Source: Glossina fuscipes
Taxonomy: Eukaryota > Arthropoda > Insecta > Diptera > Glossinidae
Reading direction: 5' to 3'
Length of the DNA stretch: 64,000 nt
NCBI RefSeq assembly: GCF_014805625.2
Contig: NW_023998456.1
Location: 618,061-682,060, forward strand
The notes below the pieces were generated by a model that was given only the letters and a program-made list of their open reading frames with translations, made no database searches and had not been told where the DNA came from. Numbering within the stretch: the stretch's first letter is position 1; each line of letters begins with the position of its first letter. This document shows positions 58,601 through 63,100 of the stretch, one piece after another. Position numbers and translations under genes: made by a program.

Positions 58601-59952
58601 CCAAACCAAACAAAGCATCAAACGAAAGCAAGAGACACACATAAACACGCCGTTAACGTAGGACATAGAATTTGAGGAGATAGTAAAGTTAGTATGCAAC
58701 AGTCACAAAGCCAGGGAAGGGCGAAAACCTAGAGTGGCATTTATGGTAATAAAATGAAAAAAATGAGTTAATCTGGAATAATTGATATATAGATAGTGCA
58801 AACTAGTATTTCGTTTTCTTCCTCTTGATATTAGCTCTACTACGTATTGTAAATAGCATGGGCTGCAGAGTAGAATCAGCTGAATCAGCCAACTCACAGA
58901 ATTCTGGCATATGGTTTCTGCCATAAGGTCAAATAGCGGTGTAAGAACCTCAGGCAGATATTGCCTTCGCTCACTTTCGAATGTGATACATAAGAAGTCC
59001 GTCCGTCCAACCGTCATAATAAAGTGTACTACATATAAATGCCCTTTGGTGACGAACGTGAAATCCAGCGAACTAATACACATCACTAGCCTGTGATCTG
59101 AACTATATATTTTGTATCCAAGAGAGCGAGAGAGAGGGAGAGGGAGGATTCTGTACAGTATAATATGCTTAGGAAAACTTTTTTACCTACTATTGCATTA
59201 TGCCTGGCAAGATATCTTAAAATAGTTAGTAAAGTCTAGAAGCAAGCCTTCTTGAATAATTTTCGGAAAACTTTAAAATCAATATAATTTCCATAAGTAT
59301 TGCTAACGGATTTTCATAAACTTGAATATATTGCATTAGTCGCATTGTACTCGCGGAAAACGCAGCTGCATTATGCGAAATACTTACTGACATTCATTGG
59401 CATTAGAGCGTTTTGCATATGGCTGAATAGCTGTCGATGATGGGCATGAGCATGGGCATGCCCTCCCAGTGTAGGACCATTAAAAAACAAATGATTCTGA
59501 TGTAAGGCCATCTGTTGATGATGCGGATGGTGATGGGAGTGATGATGGGCTTGTGGGTGGGTATGATGGGTATGATGATGGGCGGCTCCCATTAAAGGCT
59601 GTTGCTGCTGCTGTTGCGATGCAAGGTGGGCTGGATGCTGATGATGTTGATGTTGCTGAATATGCGTTGACGGTCCACTAGTGGTAGCAAACTGACGTGT
59701 CGCCGCGGTCGCAACGGCCGCTGCCGCCGTCGCTGTTGCTGCCGCCAGTATATGATGCGTCGTTGACCGCTGGCTTTGTACTGTATTTAAACTGTGTATC
59801 GAAGCGTGAACGGCTGACTGATAGATGATACCGTTATTAGACATCGCTGTCATTGATTGATGATACATGGTGGGCCCACTTGGCTGCGCGGCAACGGTGG
59901 CGAGAGCAGTAGCGGACACGGGGGTTAACGGCAACGATCGATAGCCTGCCAT
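992..59952 (-). CDS. Camta: Camta, calmodulin-binding transcription activator (gene-level span, 20 coding exons)
   Basis: This is a nuclear transcription activator that binds CGCG/CGTG-type DNA through its CG-1 domain and is controlled by Ca2+/calmodulin through IQ motifs. The Drosophila orthologue acts in photoreceptors to speed rhodopsin deactivation. The coding sequence joins 59952-59388, 28711-28620, 14433-14366, 14255-14120, 11361-11290, 11163-11019, 10204-10149, 10072-9815, 9738-8863, 8815-8438, 6232-4757, 4679-4558, 4495-4390, 4325-4216, 3744-3625, 3570-3446, 3267-3136, 2081-2014, 1927-1549 and 1476-992. The total is 5769 bp, or 1922 residues plus stop. Domains by residue are CG-1 about 195-359, Cys/His cluster about 394-415, TIG about 1153-1237, ankyrin about 1327-1440, and IQ motifs about 1772-1834. 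All junction phases agree. Weak points are the 47-nt intron between exons 9 and 10 and the exact C-terminus. The family assignment is certain; the exon edges are hand-derived without transcript data. Confidence 0.95.
1549..1927 (-). CDS. Camta: Camta exon 19: Ser/Pro linker leading to the IQ region
   Basis: This 379-bp exon reads NEADEMMILGSPMTEPLNSE and goes on through acidic and Ser/Pro-rich sequence with a run SPSPPPS, ending FVADFSKLTLTG at donor ACAG|GTAAGA. The acceptor is CTTTGACAG. The closing FSKLTLT segment immediately precedes the IQ motifs in CAMTA proteins. Phase is 0 in and 1 out. Confidence 0.95.
2014..2081 (-). CDS. Camta: Camta exon 18: AEHIIAAMPEHIK motif
   Basis: This 68-bp exon reads G-DSDAKVLTLAEHIIAAMPEH then IK. 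LAEHIIAAMPEHIK is a conserved helix in animal CAMTA proteins N-terminal to the IQ region. The acceptor is ATTTGCAG and the donor is AAG|GTATGT. Phase is 1 in and 0 out. Confidence 0.96.
2082..3135 (-). other. Camta intron 17
   Basis: This is a 1.05 kb AT-rich intron with TA microsatellites (about 2222-2247 and 2530-2545), poly-A and poly-T tracts and GT/TA dinucleotide stretches. No coding content was seen. Confidence 0.85.
3136..3267 (-). CDS. Camta: Camta exon 17: linker
   Basis: This 132-bp exon completes a Cys codon and reads EVSTGDASPSRKKDNDSEDS then SAIDNDECSAVTISNSKTIE and GVV, ending on the first base of a Gly codon. It is acidic and Ser-rich. The acceptor is GAATTAG and the donor is GTTGTAG|GTCAGT. 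It is phase 1 on both sides. Confidence 0.94.
3446..3570 (-). CDS. Camta: Camta exon 16: linker
   Basis: This 125-bp exon reads SFDSHHHDTFNSMTLDSPLD then TLAASNTTGTLLSPLRKMDF and AL. The acceptor is TTTATTTAG and the donor is TTTAT|GTAAGT. Phase 2 in and 1 out fit both neighbours. It is Ser/Thr-rich and probably unstructured. Confidence 0.94.
3625..3744 (-). CDS. Camta: Camta exon 15: conserved Ser-rich linker
   Basis: This 120-bp exon, with the two bases carried in, reads SNQSPPNSSRFSKRSSIDSG then INMDIRSKPVKSYKEFNRLH. The SKRSSIDSGINMDIRSK stretch looks like a strongly conserved regulatory or phosphorylation site. The acceptor is TATATTTAG, just beyond an assembly gap, and the donor is CATAG|GTAGAT. 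It is phase 2 on both sides. Confidence 0.96.
3762..3771. other. Assembly gap (10 N)
   Basis: Ten N bases follow a poly-A run of about ten bases and precede a dispersed-repeat fragment. A fixed-length 10-N run usually marks a gap of unknown size, so the intron here may be longer than shown. Confidence 0.97.
3772..3860 (+). repeat. Fragment of the dispersed repeat beside the gap
   Basis: The sequence TCTATCTCAAGTCCTCCTTA and the later GGACCACAGCTGGTGTACGG correspond to the terminal region of the copies at 16.8, 23.9 and 40.4 kb. The element is probably cut by the assembly gap. Confidence 0.55.
4216..4325 (-). CDS. Camta: Camta exon 14: Ser/acidic linker
   Basis: This 110-bp exon is too short to appear as an obvious ORF. 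It reads LNNDESEDNSSSFSLFENMD then LQRSHDGVFLRPIAMT plus two bases. It was found because exons 13 and 15 do not match in phase (0 versus 2) and this exon, flanked by CTTTTTTAG and ACAAG|GTAATA, repairs the frame exactly. DGVFLRP resembles a segment present in other CAMTA proteins. Confidence 0.93.
4390..4495 (-). CDS. Camta: Camta exon 13: end of ankyrin region
   Basis: This 106-bp exon completes a Gly codon and reads HKQIAIELQRLEQERQRKNG then RGSLNNLSLNLNKYS. The first part closes the last ankyrin helix and then becomes a charged helix. The acceptor is CATATGCAG and the donor is TCG|GTAAGT. Phase is 2 in and 0 out. An ORF on the opposite strand at 4139-4519 is only its shadow. Confidence 0.95.
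4558..4679 (-). CDS. Camta: Camta exon 12: ankyrin repeats
   Basis: This 122-bp exon reads TWACSRGYLETAITLYKWNQ, then NALKIKNHIQQTPLEVAHLK. It continues the ankyrin repeat begun in exon 11 (DGYGYTPL-TWACSRGYLE) and starts the next (TPLEVAHLKG). The acceptor is CTTTGTAG and the donor is AAAGG|GTAGGC. Phase is 0 in and 2 out. Confidence 0.97.
4757..6232 (-). CDS. Camta: Camta exon 11: activation-region linker, TIG/IPT domain and first ankyrin repeat
   Basis: This is the largest exon, with 492 codons. It begins MTSDNELTLITS, passes through about 90 residues of Asn-rich sequence, then has acidic hydrophobic patches (ETLDLSQEDIQRTL and AFDMLVEFPELDLDD). A TIG/IPT fold follows at about 5422-5168 (LLTICDFSPEWSYPEGGIKV ... 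MQVSCEGFIVSNSVMFEYK). An ankyrin repeat lies at about 4900-4829 (MTLLHLAAALGYNKLLCALL), with a second starting at DGYGYTPL. The acceptor is ATTTTAG and the donor is TTG|GTAACA. TIG followed by ankyrins is the CAMTA-specific order after CG-1. Note that the first codon of the exon is ATG. Confidence 0.97.
6233..8437 (-). other. Camta intron 10
   Basis: This is a 2.2 kb intron without convincing exons. At about 6990-7110 it holds GGACAGATAGACGG-type sequence, and at about 8060-8260 a block ending TGACTCACTTGGTATAA. Both resemble the dispersed GTCCGTCCG-containing repeat family. The scattered ORFs are short and lack family features. Confidence 0.8.
8438..8815 (-). CDS. Camta: Camta exon 10: Ser-rich low-complexity region
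   Basis: This exon reads QRALSQECCKMNDHQQQLLP, followed by Ser-rich sequence containing MSPEHELSPSQKYMHHLQ and a run of ten or more Ser, and ends NGHEIIESVK before donor AAG|GTAAGC. The donor is phase 0 and fits exon 11. The 5' edge is inferred: this frame is closed by TAA at 8827-8825, and the first AG inside the open frame is the CAACAG used here. If exon 9 uses its stronger donor, this segment may be alternative or belong to a frameshifted isoform. Confidence 0.75.
8816..8862 (-). other. Proposed 47-nt Camta micro-intron 9
   Basis: It runs from GTAACC to CAACAG and joins exon 9 (phase 0) to exon 10 (phase 0), moving between two overlapping open frames. It is A-rich and lacks a pyrimidine tract, so it is a weak intron by sequence. 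A one-base assembly error between 8782 and 8824, or alternative splicing, would explain the same frame change. Confidence 0.4.
8863..9738 (-). CDS. Camta: Camta exon 9: Asn/Gln-rich low-complexity region
   Basis: This exon opens LYSRWSERRSAREASSMEGQ and then becomes long runs of Asn, Gln, His and Ser, including an uninterrupted AAT-repeat Asn tract encoded near 9515-9548. The 3' border is uncertain. The chosen donor GCA|GTAACC (8862) with a 47-nt intron leads in frame to exon 10. A better-matching donor, GCT|GTAAGA at 8790-8785, is also in phase 0 and would give an exon 8791-9738 able to splice directly to exon 11. Without splicing the frame stops at 8782. Confidence 0.85.
9515..9548 (-). repeat. 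Camta: Coding (AAT)n tract in Camta exon 9
   Basis: A perfect triplet run encodes an uninterrupted Asn tract of about 11 residues. It is a likely site of length polymorphism between alleles. Confidence 0.93.
9815..10072 (-). CDS. Camta: Camta exon 8: helix plus Cys/His cluster
   Basis: This 258-bp exon reads TAETVESIVCQLMEKQRLSR, QAALVKQLDCGCGGASCADG, KTCSHPVIRKPS and onward to NVVIGPK. The first half looks like an amphipathic helix. The motif CGCG-x3-C-x4-C-x-H could bind a metal. The acceptor is CTCGCTAG and the donor is AAG|GTTAGT. It is phase 0 on both sides. Confidence 0.93.
10149..10204 (-). CDS. Camta: Camta exon 7: acidic linker after CG-1
   Basis: This small 56-bp exon, together with the base from exon 6, reads LSTVTSDDESDSGNDIEIS. 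It is acidic and Ser-rich. The acceptor is TTCCATAG and the donor is TCG|GTAAGTG; phase 1 in and 0 out fit both neighbours. The family assignment comes from position and frame, not from a recognised motif. Confidence 0.9.
10205..11018 (-). other. Camta intron 6
   Basis: This is an 814-bp intron. The middle (about 10480-10960) contains CAGACTGACTGACAAACATG and other blocks like the dispersed repeats in the larger introns. No coding content was seen. Confidence 0.8.
11019..11163 (-). CDS. Camta: Camta exon 6: end of CG-1 domain
   Basis: This 145-bp exon reads NPDIVLVHYLNVPYPDDNKM, then AVIAPSISLWGDKKEWTKEE and LVSQLKPM, plus one base. It completes the CG-1 domain and runs straight on from exon 5 (WLLQ-NPDIVLVHYLNVP). 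The acceptor is CTCTAG and the donor is ATGC|GTAAGT. Phase is 0 in and 1 out. Confidence 0.97.
11290..11361 (-). CDS. Camta: Camta exon 5: CG-1 domain
   Basis: This 72-bp exon encodes CIYGCYVHSAILPTFHRRCY then WLLQ, a near-invariant CG-1 segment. It uses acceptor GCCGCCAG after a strong pyrimidine tract and donor CAG|GTAATA. It is phase 0 on both sides. Confidence 0.97.
11362..14119 (-). other. Camta intron 4
   Basis: This is a 2.76 kb intron. It contains a TA microsatellite at about 11642-11658, a diverged tandem array at about 12955-13215, and A-rich low-complexity DNA from about 13300 to 13760. No exon-like frame fits between exons 4 and 5, which already join in phase. Confidence 0.85.
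12955..13215. repeat. Diverged tandem repeat of about 75-80 bp
   Basis: Roughly four imperfect units contain, in order, GGACAGATGAACAT or GCAGACGGTTGGATG or AGGACGTATGGACG, then a TCTCAATCGCTTGTG-like part, then GATCTCAACAGT or its variant. It lies in Camta intron 4. Similarity is visible by eye but poor. Confidence 0.5.
14120..14255 (-). CDS. Camta: Camta exon 4: CG-1 core with basic nuclear-localisation-like stretch
   Basis: This 136-bp exon completes the Arg codon and reads PKSGSLLLYSRKKVRYRRDG then YCWKKRKDGKTTREDHMKLK and VQGTE. This is the most conserved part of CG-1. The basic run RRDGYCWKKRKDGK resembles a nuclear localisation signal. The donor is GAG|GTGAGT; the acceptor TTAAAG is followed by GCCG and lies only 110 bp from exon 3. 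Phase is 2 in and 0 out. Confidence 0.97.
14366..14433 (-). CDS. Camta: Camta exon 3: CG-1 domain
   Basis: This 68-bp exon reads EIAAILISFDKHNEWQSKEV then KT, plus two bases of an Arg codon. It is part of CG-1 and follows exon 2 directly (WNTNE-EIAAIL). The acceptor is TTTGCAG and the donor is ACAAG|GTAAGTG. Phase is 0 in and 2 out. Confidence 0.97.
16800..17125 (+). repeat. Dispersed repeat copy
   Basis: It shares with copies near 23.9 and 40.4 kb the order CTACAGTTATTCA, a middle part with GGTCCAATCCGAACC-like sequence, GATTCAGAAAGTG, then TCTCAAGTCCTTCTTAGTG and TGGTGCATGATAT. Divergence is high. The family is unnamed here; structure and copy number suggest an old DNA transposon or MITE. 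Confidence 0.6.
18090..18680 (-). pseudogene. Unidentified protein-like block in intron 2
   Basis: Several overlapping minus-strand frames read like protein. One contains NRNCAHKHWKEVRGKYNGK, another MASIKSVMQDALFEDKFGQS, and the lower part has LDAFEVQLEKQDATYYRANG. GC content looks higher than in the surrounding intron. The frames are broken and do not join with obvious splice sites. I do not recognise the family; a decayed transposon gene or a processed pseudogene is possible. Confidence 0.3.
19158..19231. repeat. Short tandem direct repeat
   Basis: Two copies of about 35 bp share TAGTTAGTCCGTGA and a preceding ATCAATAYAGAG. They are adjacent, separated by a few bases. Confidence 0.8.
20120..20330. 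repeat. Dispersed repeat, apparently composite
   Basis: Its first half, read on the minus strand, gives GAGTCTATCTCAAGTC and matches the 3' landmarks of the other copies. The second half has ATTAAGCGAAGTGGTACAGG and GTCCATGGCCAACTATAATG, which recur in altered form near 22.83 kb. The two halves are in opposite relative orientation. Confidence 0.5.
22560..22910 (+). repeat. Dispersed repeat copy
   Basis: It contains CTCGTCTGTCCATCCGTCCA and, near 22830, GCATTAAGCGAAGTGGTGAC followed by ACTGGCCACGTTCTATTGTA, which parallels the 20.2 kb copy. It is heavily diverged. Confidence 0.5.
23870..24180 (+). repeat. Dispersed repeat copy
   Basis: It contains CTACAGTTATTCACATAACG, ACTCAGAAAGTGATTCTAAG, ATCAACTCCTTCTTGGTG and AATGGTGCGGGATATGAAAA, parallel to the 16.8 and 40.4 kb copies. 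It lies immediately before the mariner relic, so the two may be one composite insertion. Confidence 0.65.
24355..24530 (+). mobile_element. Mariner transposase relic
   Basis: The plus-strand frame from 24385 reads LLGNLVTIDETWIHCEPLN before a stop at 24487-24489. The (V)T-x-DETWIH block is the first catalytic Asp motif of mariner-family transposases. The flanks are out of frame and only loosely similar, so this is an old, inactive fragment. It is on the strand opposite to Camta. Confidence 0.75.
26630..27080 (+). repeat. Dispersed repeat copy (diverged)
   Basis: The end of this block reads CCAGTCATTCTTGGTGTTAC then GTACGTCTGCGCAGACTAAA, matching the terminal part of the other copies. The start contains CTAGACGGACGGAAGTCAAT. 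An open frame across it (minus strand, 154 codons) has no family features and is taken as chance. Confidence 0.45.
28620..28711 (-). CDS. Camta: Camta exon 2: start of CG-1 domain
   Basis: This 92-bp exon is bounded by acceptor CTATTACAG and donor GAG|GTCAGT. With the single base carried from exon 1 it reads N-GEPIKLPDNLESLP, then RADSFPSQRHRWNTNE. RHRW-NTNE is the diagnostic beginning of the CG-1 DNA-binding domain. It enters in phase 1 and leaves in phase 0. The exon sits alone, with 14.2 kb of intron on its 3' side and 30.7 kb on its 5' side. Confidence 0.96.
31365..31435. repeat. (TAG)n microsatellite
   Basis: These are imperfect TAG/GTA triplet repeats with CGG and TGG variants. Confidence 0.92.
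31862..31880. repeat. (GT)n microsatellite
   Basis: This is a short perfect GT run of nine units. Confidence 0.9.
32569..32591. repeat. (AT)n microsatellite
   Basis: This is a perfect AT run of about 11 units in intron 1. Confidence 0.93.
34789..35292. repeat. Local direct duplication
   Basis: Two copies, about 34789-34993 and 35021-35292, share AGGCCTACGCCCAGTTTACC-like starts, GTCTTATTGGGATAA, TGTGGTTTATACTCCAATTT, GGTACCATCACAGCAAAACA and a closing GCAGTGTGGCT. They differ by substitutions and two short insertions in the second copy. Confidence 0.88.
36688..37060. repeat. 84-bp minisatellite
   Basis: Five diverged units start near 36688, 36743, 36827, 36893 and 36977. Each begins TCGTAACTACACTGAGTGCT-like, continues with TTCGACAAAGGCATTA, then CTCTATCTCT and TTTGCTCGTCTTTTT. 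Two spacings are exactly 84 bp; a 66-bp unit lost part of its middle and the first unit is truncated. Confidence 0.9.
38733..38795. repeat. Imperfect GCAGCAA/GGCAGTG heptamer array
   Basis: About seven units of 7 to 8 bp vary around AGCAGCA, AGGCAGT and AGGCAGC. It is GC-rich compared with its surroundings. Confidence 0.75.
39316..39345. repeat. (GT)n microsatellite
   Basis: This is a perfect GT run of about 15 units in intron 1. Confidence 0.95.
39760..40110 (+). repeat. Dispersed repeat, GTCCGTC-containing part
   Basis: The block has GTGTCTGTCCGCCTGTCCAT, TTTTGATGAAATCTGGCACA, CCTAAGAATCATCGCTATTG and a tail with GCGGGCCGCGACCAACTG. This looks like the 5' portion of the same repeat system, because similar tails recur at 20.28 and 22.86 kb. 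Confidence 0.55.
40380..40690 (+). repeat. Dispersed repeat copy
   Basis: Its landmarks are ATTCAGAAAGTGAGTCTGAA, CCGGTATAATATAAGGGCG, ATCTCAAGTCCTTCTGCGTG and GTGCAGGATATGAAAATTG. It follows another repeat segment (39760-40110) by about 270 bases. Confidence 0.65.
42653..42728. repeat. (GA)n microsatellite
   Basis: This is a GA tract of about 75 bp with a few interruptions (AATGA, GGG, AAA). GA/CT tracts in flies can bind GAGA factor, so a regulatory role is possible but unproved. Confidence 0.95.
47975..48016. repeat. (TG)n microsatellite
   Basis: This is an uninterrupted run of 21 TG units. On the minus strand it produces a His/Thr run in an otherwise meaningless ORF. Confidence 0.97.
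50325..50510. other. Coding-like GC-richer block in intron 1
   Basis: On the minus strand an open frame reads ALNTTRNLRPRGEKRTRELV and LQERLIKVRETVSALEIFQE, with a good donor (ACG|GTAAGC at 50391-50386). On the plus strand a strong pyrimidine tract and GGCAG acceptor precede another open frame, RSINTITNLKSMGSWKISKA. The block stands out from its AT-rich flanks. No family is recognised, so strand and function are open. Confidence 0.3.
50992..51028. repeat. (TA)n microsatellite
   Basis: This is a TA run of about 16 units with GTATA edges. Confidence 0.93.
54291..54344. repeat. (AAT)n microsatellite
   Basis: This is an array of about 18 triplets, beginning as AGT and becoming perfect AAT. Confidence 0.95.
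54621..54678. repeat. (AAAC)n microsatellite
   Basis: This is a tetranucleotide run with GAAC and AAGC variants. It creates translated Asn/Lys/Gln and Phe/Val/Cys-rich ORFs that are not genes. Confidence 0.93.
55630..55671. repeat. (TA)n microsatellite
   Basis: This is a TA run of about 20 units with one CA interruption, in intron 1. Confidence 0.95.
59388..59952 (-). CDS. Camta: Camta exon 1: start codon and Ala/Gln/His-rich N-terminus
   Basis: This exon encodes the first 188 residues plus one base of codon 189. The ATG at 59952-59950 has G at -3 and G at +4, and an in-frame TAA lies 27 to 25 bases upstream, so the start is supported in genomic sequence. The product opens MAGYRSLPLTPVSATALA and then has an Ala/Thr block, a Gln run (QQQQQQ) and a His-rich tract with HHHTHHTHPQ and HAHAHAHH. 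It ends MPMNV followed by a phase-1 GTAAGT donor at 59387-59382. Joining to exon 2 rebuilds codon AAT and keeps the CG-1 frame open, which ties this distant exon to Camta. No recognised domain is visible; the tract is low complexity. It is probably one of several alternative 5' exons of the gene. Confidence 0.82.
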
Positions 59953-60072
59953 TTCACTGTGCGCCTCTTTATATCCTTACAAGTTAAACGGGCGCCTAAC
60001 TTCCTTTTTCCACGCCAAGATAGTTCCACCTCCTTTCTGTCGAAGGCTCGTAGCTATTTATATTCTACAAAG

Positions 60073-60105
<33 letters not shown>

Positions 60106-63100
60106 GGTACCTCTTTTTGTCCTTTAGATTACATTCTTTTTTTTAAATATACAATATTTTTCTACCATTTTGATAGGCTTCGGCTTAAAATATGTAAACT
60201 TGTTAAAAAGAGTTTGATTATTCACTAATGTTACGATTAACTCAATCAATAATCGATCGCGAAAGAAAGGGTTCTATAATCAGACATTTTCCTTTACGAA
60301 GATGTTCATACGCATATCATATAAATAAAGAGAATTATACTCAAAACCCGTCCGCGTCAACTGTGCGTAAGAGCTCGAAACAAGCCTCGCAGCTTCTATT
60401 GACTGCGCACACATGTATGTCACGGTTTACTTAACAATTCGATTCAACTTTATCTGTCTATCTGGCCGTCCGTCTTTTTAATTCACGATTGCAATTTAAA
60501 ATCATATTGACTGAGTGCCTCCTTGCCATAGCTTGCAAAAACTCAAAAATTGTACTCAAGTTAGCGGTAGATAACAAAGGATTTGGCACAAGTCAATACG
60601 TATATGATGCGGTCTACGATCGATATGTCGAATGAATACCTTATCGTAGGCAAGTTGATTGTAGATATTAAAGAATTCGAATCAATTAAAAATCATTACG
60701 ATTTGATATGTACGCGATATACACAATACGATGTACGGCCTGCGCGTCAAATGAGCGGACCTTCATCTTGTATTTCGATCAAATTTCATAGTGAATCGAG
60801 GTGGACGTGCTATGGGATTCACGATGAATCTCAACAGATATGGTTTATAATACACACGATCTGCATGATATGATAAACGATCATTAAATCAAATAAATGT
60901 ATCTTGATCTGTCTACCTTGCGATTGACTCTCCCACATAATATCGTTGTAGGTATTGATGGATACGAGTCGGATCGTTTACAATTTCTATTTTGATTAAT
61001 CATTATAAAGGCTGGGATTGAAGATATACTTAAATGCAATTTCAATTATTAGCATGTGTTTGTTCGTTTGTCTGCAGATGCATATGCTCACAACTAACTT
61101 GTTTACACGCAGGCAATTAACACAAACCACTTTAAGGTGATGTGTCTGCGGCCAGTTGCGTCTGGCCGGGCAATCGACCTTCAGTCTATCTGTCTTTCTG
61201 TCCGTCTTTTCCATTTCTGAAAAGGTGTGCATGCAGCAACACATTTATTATTCTTCACTATAAAATTTTAAATTGATTGAGTTACATCTATCGGGTTTAT
61301 CGTTACCTAAGACAACAGAACCTTTAAATATATGTTCTTGCTTCAGATGTGTGTTTTGTTTCGAATTTAAGCTAAAGATTATTTGAATTTATCGACAGTC
61401 GTCTAAAGTGAGTTTGATAGGCAAGTTAACACACCCACAATTAACGATAACCTTTCATTTCATTCATTCATTCGCTTAGAGAAGAGCTTATCCAAGATTC
61501 GCTCAAAAACAACCATAATTACACTCTCTATACACTTTGCTTTTTCTTATAATCATTGAATCATTGAATCATTGATTTTGAAGGCATGGTAAGTAAAGTA
61601 ATTAAAATTAAAATTAATTCTATTAACTAAATAATTGATTTTTAATAATAAATTTAATTAAAGTTAATTAATAATTTACATTTTTAGTAATAGCATATTG
61701 TACTTCGTTAACCTGCAGTCTTAGTTGATATTGAAAGTCGGGTAGAAGGCGATGTTCACTTCCAAAGTTAATTCAGACTGAGTATCGTAGACGAAACACG
61801 AATAATTTTATAAATTTATAATTTAAATAATTAAATAATTTTATAATTTATAAATTTAATTTATTATATATTAATAAATACACACCTACCTACACATTAA
61901 AGGCACATATGCACAATGCAAATCGTGTTCATAATGTTTTTTGTCATTTTCTTTTCGTGCAAATGCTAGGCCTTGTCTTAAAATTAATGTAATTGTGTGT
62001 CCACCAATTCTTTTTTTTTTTTTTTTTTTTTTTTTTTGAGACCATTAAGATAAGCTGGAATACTCCAGGTAAGTCTCTTGGCAAATCATATACATCGTAG
62101 ACTACGATAGGAGTTGAATCTCTTCTAATCAAATAAACATAAGTTTTCGTTAGAGGAATAAAATATTGCTTGGCTCTCAGGCTCGTGACAATCTTGCGAA
62201 CTGAAGAAAAGAACCTTTCTTTTATTAAAATATAGCCTTGAAGATCTTCCGTTCAACAAAAGCATAAATATGAGGACTTCACTAAAATTTCTCCTAACGC
62301 ATAGCAATTTTAAATTATCTTTGGCCTATGGTCAACGAGACGGAACAGTACTTCAAACATAATTAACATAACCAAGCAGCTTTTTAAAGAGAGAAAACCA
62401 TTCTGGACATTTTTGTCATATATACGGCGAGATGCTGCAAACCCTTTGCTAGCACTTGTGTTAGCACATATATATGCTTCCAAAAAATTTAACACTTTCT
62501 ACCATCAGGCATTTGATGACGTGTTCCTAAAAAGTTGTGAGATGTGAAAGTTTGAAAAAATCATTTACTGGATGTCTGGTATCTATCTCATATCGGAACT
62601 GCTCGTAACTGCACCACAACAAAAATAAACTTATAAAAAAGAAAGAGAAAGCTCGGACTGCATATTTTAATGCTCAACACTGGGTGGCACGCAATTGAGT
62701 TAGAGGATCGAGACCGAAATTCTACTCTCTGAATCGACATGGTACTCATATACATATCTCTCATATATATATGTTCGTAAATTCATAAATATTTCATTAG
62801 CAAATGCCACCCCTCGCTTTATCCTATTATCCTATGCCGCACTTACTTCTGATCATATTTTAATACAATTGGGCGACAGTTTGCATATATTTGCCTAATG
62901 TAGAAATCGTACTTCCAGCTTAATTCCGTCTTATTTAGATATGGGTTTTCGTTAATCATCGAAAAAGTCTGCGTACAGTTTAGTTGGTTTTCGAACTTTG
63001 TATCGAAATACTGTGATGATAATTTAAAAATATGATATTTTTAATTTGAAAAAGTCACATTACAATCTTTTTCCTAAGCATTGTAAAAAAAAAATCTATA

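Larger units (their letters stand above)
28712..59387 (-). other. Camta intron 1 (30.7 kb)
   Basis: This is a very long first coding intron, likely to hold regulatory DNA and alternative promoters or 5' exons, none of which can be proved here. It contains many microsatellites, an 84-bp minisatellite, a local duplication, dispersed repeats and a coding-like block near 50.3-50.5 kb. Large parts (for example 28.7-30.5, 32.6-34.7, 45.4-47.2 and 55.8-58.9 kb) show nothing beyond AT-rich sequence. Confidence 0.8.

Noticed and set aside
58703..59086. Minus-strand ORF of 127 codons near exon 1
   Set aside because: It has no recognisable motif, contains a GTCCGTCCG repeat piece, and no splice pattern links it to Camta.
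59964..59976. TATA-like GGATATAAAGAGG on the minus strand just before the Camta ATG
   Set aside because: It lies about 16 bases from the ATG, so a TATA-directed start would fall inside the coding sequence. It is more likely part of the 5' UTR.
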